Below, one piece after another: positions 1 to 8,253 of a stretch of DNA of 57,234 nucleotides. Where the stretch lies: NCBI GenBank assembly GCA_945873105.1, contig CAMCBW010000036.1:1-57234 (forward strand), written 5' to 3'. This DNA comes from Tangfeifania diversioriginum. GTDB taxonomy: Bacteria > Bacteroidota > Bacteroidia > Bacteroidales > Prolixibacteraceae. Made by a program: the position numbers and the translations under genes. Each line of letters begins with the position of its first letter. Position 1 is the stretch's first letter. Under the pieces are notes generated by a model. It was not told where the DNA came from and did no database searches. It saw only the letters and a program-made list of their open reading frames with translations.

Positions 1-305
1 AGTGTGCCACCGAAGAAATCTGTGTCGGTCAGGATGGAGCAGGCGGAGGCACCGGCTTGTTCGTAAGCAGGCACAACCGTTGTAACATCGGCATCTGGGA
101 AGATCCAACCTTTGGAGGGGCTGCGGCGCTTGAATTCGGCGATAATCCCGGTAGGGGAGGAGGCCAGGGCTACCCGCATGGAGCGGGTTGGGCGCTGCAT
201 GGCCTGCACGAGTTGCTGGTCTAGCAGTTCCGATGGCACCTGCTTTTTCTGCTCCGCCACCTCGGTGCGTTTGTGGGTGATGATTTCCTGTAATATATCT
301 TTCAT
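1..305 (-). CDS. trpC: Indole-3-glycerol-phosphate synthase, N-terminal part (runs off window)
   Basis: The gene starts at the ATG at 305 and leaves the window at base 1, so about 101 residues are visible. The protein begins MKDILQEIITHKRTEVAEQK and carries IIAEFKRRSPSKG near residues 54-66, the phosphate and substrate loop typical of TrpC, followed by YEQAGASACSILTDTDFFGG, the beta-2/alpha-2 part of the barrel. TrpC converts carboxyphenylamino-deoxyribulose phosphate to indole-3-glycerol phosphate in the cytoplasm. It is the fifth gene of a minus-strand trp operon read trpB-E-G-D-C. In Bacteroides relatives trpF and trpA follow, and they would lie left of the window. The identification rests on motif and context and is firm, although only the first third of the protein is present. 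Confidence 0.95.
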   Translation of the reverse strand, partial: MKDILQEIITHKRTEVAEQKKQVPSELLDQQLVQAMQRPTRSMRVALASSPTGIIAEFKRRSPSKGWIFPDADVTTVVPAYEQAGASACSILTDTDFFGGT

Positions 306-597
306 TTATCCTGTTTTGTATTAAGGCCAAGTTTCAAGAGGTAACACAGAGGTAATCGTAGTTTTATAGCTTGATACTACCTGGCATGTACAGTTACACA
401 ATTAATAGTCTAACAATTTGAGTGAAGAAAGAGTTCACAGAGGGGGAAATCGCAAGCGATTTCCATTCTCTGTGGCCTAATTTTCTTTCGCTAAGTAATT
501 TCGAAAAAGCATCAATTTTGATTTAATTAAAAATCTTACAAAAAGAATATTTATTTCTCTGTGCAACTCTGTGTAATTTCTTTGAACGAATGGTGCA
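306..597. repeat. trpC-trpD intergenic gap with CACAGAG / GGAAATCGC palindromic repeat
   Basis: No gene is seen. The gap holds several copies of ACACAGAG or its complement (near 345, 436, 468 and 560). At 436-474 there is a nested palindrome: CACAGAG, then GGAAATCGC-AA-GCGATTTCC, then CTCTGTG. A closely related palindrome (GAAAATCGC-TT-GCGATTTTC at 2525-2544, with CACAGAG at 2517-2523) sits in the trpG-trpE gap. The transcript can form a hairpin, but no T-run follows it, so it is more likely a dispersed repeat than an intrinsic terminator. Confidence 0.7.
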
Positions 598-1593
598 TTA
601 TGAGTTGAGCGCTACAAATTTCACGAATTTTTCCTTAGCTTTTCCGCTGACCAGCGACTCCCTGGCTTCGCTGAGGCAGGTGGAAATCTCCTTCTCCGGA
701 CAAAGTACCCGGATCGCAAAGGCCGCATTGGCCAGCACGCAGCCGGACTGTGCCGAGGAGGCCGAACCGTTGAGTACGCTGTCGAAAATGGCTGAGGCCT
801 CTTCGATGCTGTTTCCACCGAAAAGGTCACTCTCGCGGGTTCGATCCAGGCCAATCTCTTCGGGCGTATAGATGTGTTCGTGGGTGGCGGTGATCACCTT
901 GAAGGAGTCGGTGAGGGAGATTTCGTCGTACCCATCCAGGCTGTGCACCACCGCGAACCGGTTGCCATGCTGTTGGAAGGAGTAGCTGTACAGCCTCAGA
1001 AGGGGCAGGTTGTAGACCCCCAGCAGCTGGTTGCGGGGCATGGCCGGGTTTACCAGCGGTCCGAGCATGTTGAAGAAGCTGCGTACCCCCAGGCTTTTCC
1101 GCACCCCCGCCACTGCCTTCAATGCCGGATTGAAGATGGGGGCATGGAGGTAGGCCATGTTGGATTCGCCGATGGAGCGTTTCAGCTTATCAATTTCGGT
1201 GGTGAATTTCACCCCATGGTGTTCCATCACGTTGGAGGCCCCACTCACCGAAGTTGCCCCGTAGTTGCCGTGCTTGGCCACCTTGTAGCCGGCCCCTGCC
1301 ACCACGAAGCAGGCAGCAGTGGAGACGTTGAAGGTATTCTTGCCGTCGCCGCCGGTACCGACGATGTCGATGGGGTCATACTCGCTCAGGTCTGTCACCA
1401 CGCGCATCTCCAGCAAGGCATCCCGGAAACCGGAGAGCTCTTCCACCGAGATGCTGCGCATCAGAAAGACGGTGATCAATGAGGCAATCTGAGCCTCTGT
1501 ATATTTGCCTGCCACCATGTTCTGCAGGATTTCGCGGGCCTCGGCGCGACCGAGGAACTGGTGCTCGAACAACCGATATAATATCTGTTTCAT
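598..1593 (-). CDS. trpD: Anthranilate phosphoribosyltransferase
   Basis: 331 residues, the usual length for TrpD. It transfers the phosphoribosyl group of PRPP to anthranilate, the second step of the tryptophan branch. The glycine-rich PRPP loop DIVGTGGDGKNTFN lies at about residues 76-89, and KHGNYGATSVSGASNVMEHHG follows at about 108 in the anthranilate-binding region (KHGN and the SGxxDxLE-like segment). The N-terminal helical domain (about 1-70) matches the nucleoside-phosphorylase class III fold. It sits between trpC and trpG on the same strand. The roughly 240-bp gap to trpG is filled by repeats rather than by a promoter I can recognise, so the operon is probably read through it. Confidence 0.97.
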   Translation of the reverse strand: MKQILYRLFEHQFLGRAEAREILQNMVAGKYTEAQIASLITVFLMRSISVEELSGFRDALLEMRVVTDLSEYDPIDIVGTGGDGKNTFNVSTAACFVVAGAGYKVAKHGNYGATSVSGASNVMEHHGVKFTTEIDKLKRSIGESNMAYLHAPIFNPALKAVAGVRKSLGVRSFFNMLGPLVNPAMPRNQLLGVYNLPLLRLYSYSFQQHGNRFAVVHSLDGYDEISLTDSFKVITATHEHIYTPEEIGLDRTRESDLFGGNSIEEASAIFDSVLNGSASSAQSGCVLANAAFAIRVLCPEKEISTCLSEARESLVSGKAKEKFVKFVALNS

Positions 1594-1634
1594 ATATTTG
1601 TTCTAATTGAATATTTTAACTTCTGGCAGAAGAT

Positions 1635-1832
1635 AATGTGAAAATTGGAAAATTGGAAAATGTGAAAATGACTGTGGAAATTGGGAAATGTGAAAATGTG
1701 AAAATTGGCAGGGTGAGTGGATGAAAATTAGATACAAAAAAGAGATTGTAGTCCTTAAGCAACATGATAAGAGCGTTCTTCATTTTCACATTTTCACATT
1801 TTCCAATTTTCCAATTTTCCAATTTCCACATT
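1635..1832. repeat. Inverted arrays of degenerate 8-mers (AATGTGAA / AATTGGAA), trpD-trpG gap
   Basis: The left arm 1635-1709 is built of AATGTGAA and AATTGGAA units. The right arm 1781-1832 is the same array in inverted orientation. The unique loop between them is about 70 bp. The right arm ends 2 bases from the trpG stop codon. The inner flank of the right arm, GATAAGAGCGTTCTTCATT (about 1767-1785), recurs inverted beside the left arm of the 4118-4262 element, so the two loci are copies of one repeat family. Confidence 0.85.
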
Positions 1833-1834
1833 AT

Positions 1835-2401
1835 TCAGCTTTCCAGCCAATTCTTCATGATCGTCGCGCCTTCCGGGGTTAGCACCGATTCAGGATGGAA
1901 CTGAACCCCGCGCACGTCGTAGCGCTTGTGGCGCAGGGCCATGATTTCGCCCGAATCGTCGAGGGCGGTGACCTCCAGGCAATCGGGAAAGCCGGCTGGA
2001 CTCACTGCCCACGAGTGGTAGCGCCCGGCTTCGAAACTGTTACCCATCCCCCCGAAGAGGAGCTCATCGGTAGTGATGTTGATCTGGGAGGCAACGCCAT
2101 GGTGCACCTCCTTTAAATTGACCAGTTCTGCACCATACACCTCGCCAATGGCCTGGTGTCCGAGGCAGACCCCCAGGATGCTTTTCGTTGCGCCTAATCG
2201 TTTGACGATGTCCAGCAGCAAACCTGCCTCCGAAGGGATTCCCGGACCCGGACTCAGCAAAATTTTGTCATAGGCAGCTGCCTCATCCAAGGTAATTTCG
2301 TCATTTCTGCGCACATCGACCTCATAACCCAGCGACAGGATCAGGTGCACCAGGTTGTAGGTGAAGGAGTCGTAGTTGTCTATCAGTAATATCTTTTTCA
2401 T
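1835..2401 (-). CDS. trpG: Anthranilate synthase component II (glutamine amidotransferase)
   Basis: 188 residues, a complete class I glutamine amidotransferase. It hydrolyses glutamine and channels ammonia to TrpE for anthranilate synthesis. The catalytic triad is visible: Cys79 in GVCLGHQAIG, and His169 with Glu171 in FHPESVLTPEG. The oxyanion loop LLSPGPGIPSEAG is at about 48-60. It could also serve 4-amino-4-deoxychorismate synthase, as dual-use TrpG/PabA proteins do, but its place directly downstream of trpE points to tryptophan synthesis. The stop codon (1835-1837) is followed after 2 bases by a repeat array. Confidence 0.96.
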   Translation of the reverse strand: MKKILLIDNYDSFTYNLVHLILSLGYEVDVRRNDEITLDEAAAYDKILLSPGPGIPSEAGLLLDIVKRLGATKSILGVCLGHQAIGEVYGAELVNLKEVHHGVASQINITTDELLFGGMGNSFEAGRYHSWAVSPAGFPDCLEVTALDDSGEIMALRHKRYDVRGVQFHPESVLTPEGATIMKNWLES

Positions 2402-2662
2402 TTTAGTTGGTGTTTTTAGAATTATTACACAGAGGTTTATTTCTATTAATCAAAAAATCTGTGTTTATAATCATTTCTGCTATTATCTGCTTTTCAAGAG
2501 AGAAACCCCGGAGTTGCACAGAGTGAAAATCGCTTGCGATTTTCTGGCTCTGAGTACTCCTTTTTTCTCTTGTAAATTTTTTCATCAGGCGAAAATATTT
2601 AAGATGATTTAACTTTCAATGTAGTGTAGAAAATCCTCTGTGTAAGAATTCTAACCTGATTC
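2402..2662. repeat. trpG-trpE intergenic gap with hairpin repeat
   Basis: No gene is seen in these 261 bp. A perfect palindrome GAAAATCGC-TT-GCGATTTTC (2525-2544) lies beside CACAGAG (2517-2523), with further ACACAGAG copies near 2426 and 2635. It belongs to the same family as the 436-474 element in the trpC-trpD gap. The gap is long for genes of one operon. Confidence 0.65.
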
Positions 2663-4078
2663 TCAGTTTTTAAGATGTTCGGCGATGTCGATCGCCCGTT
2701 TCAAAGCGCCCAGCTTGTTGTTGACCTCCTGGAGTTCGCTTTCGTCGTTGCTTTTTGCCACGATGCCGGCCCCAGCCTGGTAGTAGAGGGTGTTGCCACG
2801 GCTCACAAAGGTGCGGATGGTGATGGCCTGGTTGAGGTTGCCGTTGAAGCCGATGAAGCCGATGCAACCGCCATAGGCGCCACGGTTGTGGGTCTCAATC
2901 TCTGAGATCAGCTGCATGGCCCGTACCTTGGGGGCTCCACTGAGGGTCCCTGCGGGGAAGGTGTCGGTGAAGGTCTTGAGGGGATTGCTCTCCGGATGGA
3001 TGGTTCCGCTGACGCGGGAAACCAGGTGGATGACATGCGAATAGTAATGAACCTCTTTGTAGAAGTTGATGTGTACATCGGAGCAGTTTCGGCTCAGGTC
3101 GTTGCGGGCCAGGTCGACCAGCATCACATGCTCGGCATTCTCCTTGGGATCCTGCAGCAACGCGTCGCTGAGGGCCTTGTCCTGTACGACATCCCCGGTT
3201 CTGCGGACAGTTCCGGCAATCGGATCGATGGTCGCTTTGCCATCCGTCACCTTGCAGTGGGTCTCGGGGGAGGAGCCGAAGATCCTGAAACCGCCGAAAT
3301 CAAAGTAGAAGAGGTAGGGTGAGGGGTTCACGCTCCGCAGGGCCCGGTAGACCTTGAAATCATCGCCCAGGAAGGGTTGCTCGAACCTTCTTGACAATAC
3401 CACCTGGAAGACATCGCCACGTAGGCAGTGGGAGATTCCCTTGCGCACCATTCCGCGGTATTGCTCATCGGTGATGGGGGAGTGCTCAGTTCCGTTGGTA
3501 CGAAAATCGTAGGAGGCATAATTCCTGTTGGCTATGAGTGTCTCCAGCTCTTCCAGGTTGGAGGTTTCACCCTCTACTGTCAATTCAATCAAGGTCATTT
3601 CATCTTTGTAGTGATTGAATACCAGGATGTATTTGTAAAGGATATAGAGCAGGTCGGGGGCATCGTTCTCGACCTGGTGGCTTTCGATGACTGCAATCTT
3701 CTCCAGATACTTGACGGTGTCGAAGGCATTGTAGCCAAAGACGCCGCACACATCAGCATGTGGTCCGGTTACAGAAAACTTCGACATGAAACCGTTGAGG
3801 GCTTCGGGAACGCCAAAGTTGCCCTCCAGTCGCTGCTCCGTTACACTTCCATCGGGAAACTGAGAGGTGCAGATGCCACTGTTGATGCCCACCCTCGCTA
3901 TGGGCCGCAGCGCAATGAACGAGAGGCTGTTTTCACTCGCGTGGAAGTCTGAACTCTCCAGCAGTACCGACTCAGGATAGACATCCCGCACCTTCAGGTA
4001 GATGCTTACAGGAGTGTGCAGATCGCCGAGGAGTTGCTTACTGGCAGCGGTGTATACGAATTTTGATGGTATGGTCAT
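2663..4078 (-). CDS. trpE: Anthranilate synthase component I
   Basis: 471 residues, the normal length of the chorismate-binding subunit. It makes anthranilate from chorismate using ammonia supplied by TrpG. The C-terminal chorismate-binding domain shows FQVVLSRRFEQPF, the IDPIAGTVRRTGD segment, the DLARNDLSRNC segment, TFPAGTLSGAPKVRAMQLI and GAYGGCIGFIGFNG, all hallmarks of TrpE/PabB/MenF enzymes. The N-terminal domain (about 1-190) is more divergent. The trp operon context decides TrpE over PabB. Feedback inhibition by tryptophan is usual for the family but cannot be shown here. The gap to trpB carries a repeat array. Confidence 0.96.
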   Translation of the reverse strand: MTIPSKFVYTAASKQLLGDLHTPVSIYLKVRDVYPESVLLESSDFHASENSLSFIALRPIARVGINSGICTSQFPDGSVTEQRLEGNFGVPEALNGFMSKFSVTGPHADVCGVFGYNAFDTVKYLEKIAVIESHQVENDAPDLLYILYKYILVFNHYKDEMTLIELTVEGETSNLEELETLIANRNYASYDFRTNGTEHSPITDEQYRGMVRKGISHCLRGDVFQVVLSRRFEQPFLGDDFKVYRALRSVNPSPYLFYFDFGGFRIFGSSPETHCKVTDGKATIDPIAGTVRRTGDVVQDKALSDALLQDPKENAEHVMLVDLARNDLSRNCSDVHINFYKEVHYYSHVIHLVSRVSGTIHPESNPLKTFTDTFPAGTLSGAPKVRAMQLISEIETHNRGAYGGCIGFIGFNGNLNQAITIRTFVSRGNTLYYQAGAGIVAKSNDESELQEVNNKLGALKRAIDIAEHLKN

Positions 4079-4117
4079 ATTGTAGTTGTTTTCGTTTTTA
4101 ATTGTGTGAATACCAAT

Positions 4118-4262
4118 AATGTGAAAATTGGAAAATGTGGAAATGTGAAAATGAAGAACGCTCTTATCTTGATTTCCATCGACTCCAATCTCATTTTTTA
4201 TCTCTTATTGCTCATCTCTTTCCTTTAATTTTCACATTTTCACATTTCCCAATTTTCACATT
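4118..4262. repeat. Inverted 8-mer arrays, trpE-trpB gap; contains the trpB stop codon
   Basis: The left arm 4118-4153 (AATGTGAAAATTGGAAAATG and so on) and the inverted right arm 4229-4262 surround about 75 bp of unique sequence. The trpB stop codon (TGA, 4256-4258) lies inside the right arm, so the last codon and stop of trpB are written in repeat sequence. The left arm continues into GAAGAACGCTCTTATC, the inverse of the tag beside the 1781-1832 arm. Confidence 0.85.
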
Positions 4263-5452
4263 GCGTTGATAAAGGTATCCATGTCCTTATCCCCTCTTCC
4301 CGATAGGGTTAAAACCACTACATCGGTTGGTTGAAAATTCACTTTGGCGAGGGCACCAATGGCGTGGGCCGATTCAAGCGCAGGGATAATCCCTTCGAGG
4401 CGGGTCAGTTCGAAGGCAGCCGCAAGGGCTTCGTCGTCGTCGACCGCCAGGATGGTGGCCCGTTTGGTGACGGCCAGGTTGGCATGCATGGGGCCGATAC
4501 CGGGATAGTCGAGTCCGGCAGAGATGGAATAGGGCTCTTCGATCTGGCCATCCTCGCTCTGCATTACCAGTGATTTGGTGCCATGGAGGATGCCGACTTT
4601 GCCCAGCTGGATGGTGGCGGCACTCTCTCCGGAGTTGATGCCGTGCCCCCCGGCTTCTGCCAGCACGATCTTCACCCGCTGGTCGTCGAGGTGGTGGAAA
4701 ATGGTGCCTGCCGCATTGCTGCCCCCACCCACGCAGGCGATAAGGTAGTCGGGGTAGTCGCGCCCCTCCTTGACCAGCAGCTGTTTTTTAATTTCGGCAC
4801 CGATGACCGATTGCAGCCTTGCCACCATATCGGGATAGGGGTGCGGTCCGACCGTGGAGCCGATGATGTAATAGGTGTTGGCGGGGTTGCAGCACCAGTC
4901 ACGGATCGCCTCGTTGGTGGCATCCTTGAGGGTCATGTTGCCGGAGGTAACCGGAACGACGGTGGCACCCAGCATCTTCATTTTTTGCACATTGATGTGC
5001 TGGCGTTCAACGTCGGTCTTGCCCATGTAGACGATGCACTCCATGTCCATCAGGGCACAGACGGTGGCTGTAGCCACTCCGTGCTGACCGGCACCCGTCT
5101 CGGCGATGATCCTGGTCTTTCCCATCTTGCGGGCCAGCAGGATCTGACCAATGGTGTTGTTGATCTTGTGGGCCCCGGTGTGGTTGAGGTCCTCCCGCTT
5201 GAGGTAGATCCTGCAGCCATACTTTTCGCTCAGTCTTTTGGCCAGGTAGAGCGGGGAGGGGCGACCCACGTAGTCCTGTAGCAGCTGGTCGAATTCTGCT
5301 TTGAATTCTTCGCTTTCGATGACCGACCGATAGGTGTTCTGCAATTCTGTCACGCAGCGGTGCAGGATTTCGGGAATATAGGCTCCGCCGAATTCGCCGT
5401 AGTAGCCGTTTTTGTCTGCCTGGTAGGTGTTCATATTGATCGTATTTTTCAT
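4256..5452 (-). CDS. trpB: Tryptophan synthase beta chain
   Basis: 398 residues, full length. It condenses indole with L-serine in a PLP-dependent reaction, in complex with TrpA. The PLP lysine is Lys96 in [14 protein letters not shown], the phosphate-binding glycine loop is VGGGSNAAG at about 236-244, and [12 protein letters not shown] at about 118-129 is the indole and serine site with the conserved Glu. A second in-frame ATG at 5434 ([20 protein letters not shown]) is also a plausible start, and relatives begin near there. It is the first structural gene of the operon, 237 bp downstream of the leader peptide stop. The final codons lie in a repeat arm. Confidence 0.97.
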   Translation of the reverse strand: MKNTINMNTYQADKNGYYGEFGGAYIPEILHRCVTELQNTYRSVIESEEFKAEFDQLLQDYVGRPSPLYLAKRLSEKYGCRIYLKREDLNHTGAHKINNTIGQILLARKMGKTRIIAETGAGQHGVATATVCALMDMECIVYMGKTDVERQHINVQKMKMLGATVVPVTSGNMTLKDATNEAIRDWCCNPANTYYIIGSTVGPHPYPDMVARLQSVIGAEIKKQLLVKEGRDYPDYLIACVGGGSNAAGTIFHHLDDQRVKIVLAEAGGHGINSGESAATIQLGKVGILHGTKSLVMQSEDGQIEEPYSISAGLDYPGIGPMHANLAVTKRATILAVDDDEALAAAFELTRLEGIIPALESAHAIGALAKVNFQPTDVVVLTLSGRGDKDMDTFINAM

Positions 5453-5477
5453 TATTTTCTTTAGAATACCATTTGTT

Positions 5478-5590
5478 CTTTAGCTTGATGCCTTTAGCTA
5501 TTAGCATTTAGATGTTAGCTTTTAGCCTTTTCAGGATGTCATATCACCTCATTTTCTCAGTTTCATTGTTTCCCCGTTTCATGGTTTCAC
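5478..5590. repeat. Short degenerate repeat between attenuator and trpB
   Basis: The stretch 5478-5535 is made of variants of TTTAGC and ATTAGCATTTAG, and 5545-5590 of variants of GTTTCA. It lies in the leader between the attenuator hairpin and the trpB start. It appears to be another simple-repeat family. No regulatory role is visible. Confidence 0.45.
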
Positions 5591-5611
5591 TATCAACTCT
5601 TTGTTTTCAAC

Positions 5612-5645
5612 TTAAAAAAAAGACCCGCCGCAGGTGCGACAGGTC
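5612..5645 (-). terminator. trp attenuator (intrinsic terminator hairpin)
   Basis: Read on the minus strand, GACC (5645-5642) pairs with GGTC (5625-5622). An inner GC-rich helix (CGC with GCG) extends the stem, and a run of eight T follows (5621-5614). It lies 43 nt after the leader peptide stop codon and upstream of trpB. AAGAGACC at the 5' arm is complementary, with one bulge, to GGCTCTCTT just after the Trp codons. That is a possible alternative pairing, though I could not resolve a full antiterminator by eye. Confidence 0.85.
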
Positions 5646-5688
5646 TCTTGTATATTTTATCTTTTGGGTAAATAGAGGTACTGCTTCC

Positions 5689-5751
5689 TTACGACTTTGT
5701 TGCGTTATAAGAGAGCCACCACCAATATGTATTTGCCAAACGTGTGATCAT
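5689..5751 (-). CDS. trp operon leader peptide (three consecutive Trp codons)
   Basis: An ATG at 5751 opens a 20-codon frame ending with TAA at 5689-5691. Its centre reads NTYWWWLSYN, with TGG TGG TGG at codons 10-12. This is the signature of ribosome-mediated attenuation: when charged tRNA-Trp is scarce the ribosome stalls on the three Trp codons, changes leader RNA folding and lets polymerase pass the hairpin at 5612-5645. It lies between a promoter-like TAGTTTTG (5769-5776) and trpB. The sequence is direct evidence. The mechanism is inferred by analogy with trp leaders of Proteobacteria and other Bacteroidota. Confidence 0.9.
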   Translation of the reverse strand: MITRLANTYWWWLSYNATKS

Positions 5752-5768
5752 TTCATACTTGTTTGCTG

Positions 5769-5776
5769 CAAAACTA
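5769..5776 (-). promoter_or_regulatory. Promoter -7 element of the trp operon
   Basis: TAGTTTTG on the minus strand fits the Bacteroidota -7 consensus TAnnTTTG and lies 17 nt before the leader peptide ATG. A TTG 15 bases upstream of it is a poor -33 match (spacing about 19-21 expected), so the upstream half is weak. Confidence 0.55.
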
Positions 5777-6158
5777 AAAATAATTCTTTAGCAACCCCCT
5801 GTTTTTTTAAATATTTCTTGCAGGAAGGCAAAATTTCATCACGGATATTCGTTATTCTCCTTTTTTTTCAGTAACTTACAAAAAAGCAATTGTATCACCA
5901 AAAACATATCTCTGTTCTCATTGTAACATTTCCACATTCTCTTTATTTTCTTGAACAAACTGAATAATAACTTATTAATATCTGGTATTGAGGCTCTTGG
6001 CAGCGGGCTGTCGCACTGTTTCACTTGGGCAGCTTGAAATGGTGAGGCAATTTGCCGGCAAAACAGAGAAATTCCCGGCTATACCTGTAAATAATTGGAT
6101 CAAATGTGGATCCTGGTGAAGAAGATGGAGCAAAGCATGAAAAATTAAATCACCCCAA
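5777..6158. other. Intergenic region between trp promoter and 6159 gene
   Basis: No convincing gene is seen. The left part is AT-rich and would hold the upstream part of the trp promoter. The right part would hold the promoter of the plus-strand gene at 6159, but I see no clear TAnnTTTG there. Confidence 0.5.
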
Positions 6159-6479
6159 ATGGACAAAGAGATAACCCTTGCGGAGATCAGGCAGGCACAG
6201 TCGGAGATTGCCTTAAAAATAGCCGGTAAGGTGTTGAAAAAAAAGGCGGTCCGTGAACTTGAACAGGCCTCCCTTCATCTGCGCAACCTTGAGCGGTTGT
6301 TGGCATCGTCGCCAGAGCAACAGCTGATCGTCTCCCTGAAAGGCGAAACACTCGCACTACATTCCCTTGCAGAGGAGATGCAACGGACCTCGAAAAGACT
6401 ATCCGGGATAACGGAAATTCTTCGGAAGATAGTAAAGAAAAGCGGTCAGATTATTGACATACTCGAGCTTGTCAAATGA
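6159..6479 (+). CDS. Small helical (coiled-coil) protein of unknown function
   Basis: 106 residues. I do not recognise the family. It has no signal peptide, no Cys and no membrane segment. It is rich in Leu, Lys, Glu and Gln with heptad-like spacing (EIRQAQSEIALKIAGKVLKKKAVREL, then LHLRNLERLLASS, then a second amphipathic stretch AEEMQRTSKRLSGITEILRK), so it is predicted to be almost all helix, two long helices with a hinge near residue 55. Codon use is ordinary for the window, which supports a real gene. It is followed after 208 bp by a membrane protein gene on the same strand. Confidence 0.7.
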   Translation: MDKEITLAEIRQAQSEIALKIAGKVLKKKAVRELEQASLHLRNLERLLASSPEQQLIVSLKGETLALHSLAEEMQRTSKRLSGITEILRKIVKKSGQIIDILELVK

Positions 6480-6687
6480 TGATTTTTGACGGATTGGCAT
6501 TGAAAGAGAAAGGTTTTGCATCGCTTTGTGCTGGCATGGTCCTCCCCATCCGCAAGTACAGGTGCATGGGATGCACGTTTTTTTAAATTTTTCCTTCGCA
6601 TTTTTTTCTTTATTTGCATCGATATTTGGCAAATAGGCGATGCGGAAATTCCGTATGGCACATAAGTGGGTATAGTAATAATGTAAA

Positions 6688-7158
6688 GTGAAAAAATTAT
6701 CCTGGTTGATACCGGTGGTTCCCAAACGAGCATTGCTTTTCCTGGCTGCCGTTGTCTGGACATTTGCGGGATCTATGCTGATGTACAAAGGTTCCAGGAT
6801 GCTGGATTCCAACAACAACCTGCCTTGGTTGAAGCTGATTTTGGTTGCCTTGGCCGGGATTCTGTTTTACGTCGGGATTTTCGCCAAATTGTCGATGAAA
6901 CATACCCTTCGGATTCTGAAAATGAAGAACAGGCATCCCTTCATTTTGTCATTTTTTAATTTCAGGAGTTACCTGATCATGTTTTTCATGGTAGCGATGG
7001 GAATCACCCTGCGCAAAACGGGTTGGATTCCATTGGGTACCCTTGCCCTGCTCTACCTGATGATGTCAATTCCCCTGATGCTCTCATCTATAAGGTTCTA
7101 TTATACTGGAATTTACTACCGTAAATTTGTGGTGGCAATTGTTGCCCCGGAAGAATAG
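6688..7158 (+). CDS. Small integral membrane protein, unknown function
   Basis: 156 residues starting at a GTG (6688-6690). Four hydrophobic segments are visible: about 15-33 (ALLFLAAVVWTFAGSMLM), 46-66 (LKLILVALAGILFYVGIF), 88-108 (FRSYLIMFFMVAMGITL) and 113-132 (IPLGTLALLYLMMSIPLM), with a basic N-terminus and the basic loop KHTLRILKMKNRH between helices 2 and 3. I cannot assign a function. The next gene, a dehydrogenase, starts 43 bp downstream on the same strand and may be co-transcribed. Confidence 0.75.
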   Translation: MKKLSWLIPVVPKRALLFLAAVVWTFAGSMLMYKGSRMLDSNNNLPWLKLILVALAGILFYVGIFAKLSMKHTLRILKMKNRHPFILSFFNFRSYLIMFFMVAMGITLRKTGWIPLGTLALLYLMMSIPLMLSSIRFYYTGIYYRKFVVAIVAPEE

Positions 7159-7201
7159 CGGATGGAGTTGCATGCAAGTTAAAACGACAAATGTTTATCT
7201 G

Positions 7202-8176
7202 ATGAAACCAAAAATACTCGTGGTGGCAGCCATACCCAGAAAAGGGTTGGCCGACCTTGAACAACAATGCGACTTGATCTACCCGACCAACAGTTTTATG
7301 TTTTCGGATGACGAGATTAAATTGCATATCCGGGAGGCTGATGGTGTGCTTAGCGTTTTCACACGTCCCCTGACGGCTGAAATGATGAATGAGGCCTCCC
7401 GATTAAAGATTGTAGCCAACTTTGGTGTTGGATACAACAATATCGATGTCGCAAGAGCTACGGAACTGGGAGTGGTTGTTTGCAACACTCCACATTCCGT
7501 AACTGAACCAACTGCGGAGATGGCTTTTGGTTTGCTTCTGTCACTTACCAGAAATATTGCATTGACCGACAGGGAGCTACGTGTTAATCCCAATTTTAAA
7601 TGGGGGATGATGGAGAATCTTGGTACGGGAATCTATGGAAAAACGTTGGGCATCGTTGGCATGGGAAGGATAGGCCAGGCTTTTGCCCGGAGGGCCATTG
7701 CTTCCGGAATGAAGGTGATCTATTGCAACAGGACGAGGCTGGCACTGGAGATTGAAGAAAAGTATGGCTGTTCGTGGGTGAGTTTTGAGGTGCTGCTCCA
7801 GAGATCGGATGTAATCTCCCTCCACTGTCCGCTGACGGCTGAAACACATCACCTGCTGGATGAAGAGGCCATGCTCAGGATGAAGCAGGGAGCCATTGTC
7901 GTGAATACCGCCCGTGGACCTGTCATTGATGAGAAGATGCTCGTGAAATACCTCCAGAATGGTAAGCTGGGTGGTGCCGGACTCGATGTCTTTGAAGCGG
8001 AACCACGCATCTCCCCTGATTTATTTCTGCTTGACAATGTAGTACTCACTCCCCACAATGCTACGGGAACCATTGAAACCCGGACGGAAACTGCCCGGGA
8101 AGCTGCTGAGAATATCCTGCGGTTCTTGGAGGGGAGGAGGGATATCTCCGTGGTAAATCCGGAGGTTTGGGATTAG
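7202..8176 (+). CDS. D-2-hydroxyacid dehydrogenase (glyoxylate/hydroxypyruvate reductase family)
   Basis: 324 residues from the ATG at 7202. An upstream in-frame start at 7127 would overlap the previous gene and add non-conserved residues, so I prefer 7202. The NAD(P)-binding fold has GIVGMGRIGQAFARRA with GMGRIG at 153-158. The catalytic triad of the family is visible: Arg238 in VNTARGPVIDE, Glu267 in LDVFEAEP and His285 in TPHNATG. These enzymes reduce 2-oxoacids such as glyoxylate, hydroxypyruvate or 2-ketogluconate to D-2-hydroxyacids. The loop after the catalytic His (HNATGTIETR instead of HIGSAT) resembles the GhrB/2-ketoaldonate branch. The exact substrate is not determinable. Confidence 0.9.
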   Translation: MKPKILVVAAIPRKGLADLEQQCDLIYPTNSFMFSDDEIKLHIREADGVLSVFTRPLTAEMMNEASRLKIVANFGVGYNNIDVARATELGVVVCNTPHSVTEPTAEMAFGLLLSLTRNIALTDRELRVNPNFKWGMMENLGTGIYGKTLGIVGMGRIGQAFARRAIASGMKVIYCNRTRLALEIEEKYGCSWVSFEVLLQRSDVISLHCPLTAETHHLLDEEAMLRMKQGAIVVNTARGPVIDEKMLVKYLQNGKLGGAGLDVFEAEPRISPDLFLLDNVVLTPHNATGTIETRTETAREAAENILRFLEGRRDISVVNPEVWD

Positions 8177-8253
8177 TATTTTCAATACTCACCCTGGATA
8201 GGCAATAATTTTGGCAGATCTTAGGCTGAACATTCCCACTTTTCGCTACTATC

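Noticed and set aside
874-1482. Long plus-strand frames opposite trpD, trpB, gltB and other genes
   Set aside because: They are antisense shadows of well-supported genes with no motifs of their own.
1616-1831. Open frame encoding [16 protein letters not shown] on the minus strand
   Set aside because: It is a translation of the AATGTGAA/AATTGGAA repeat arms.
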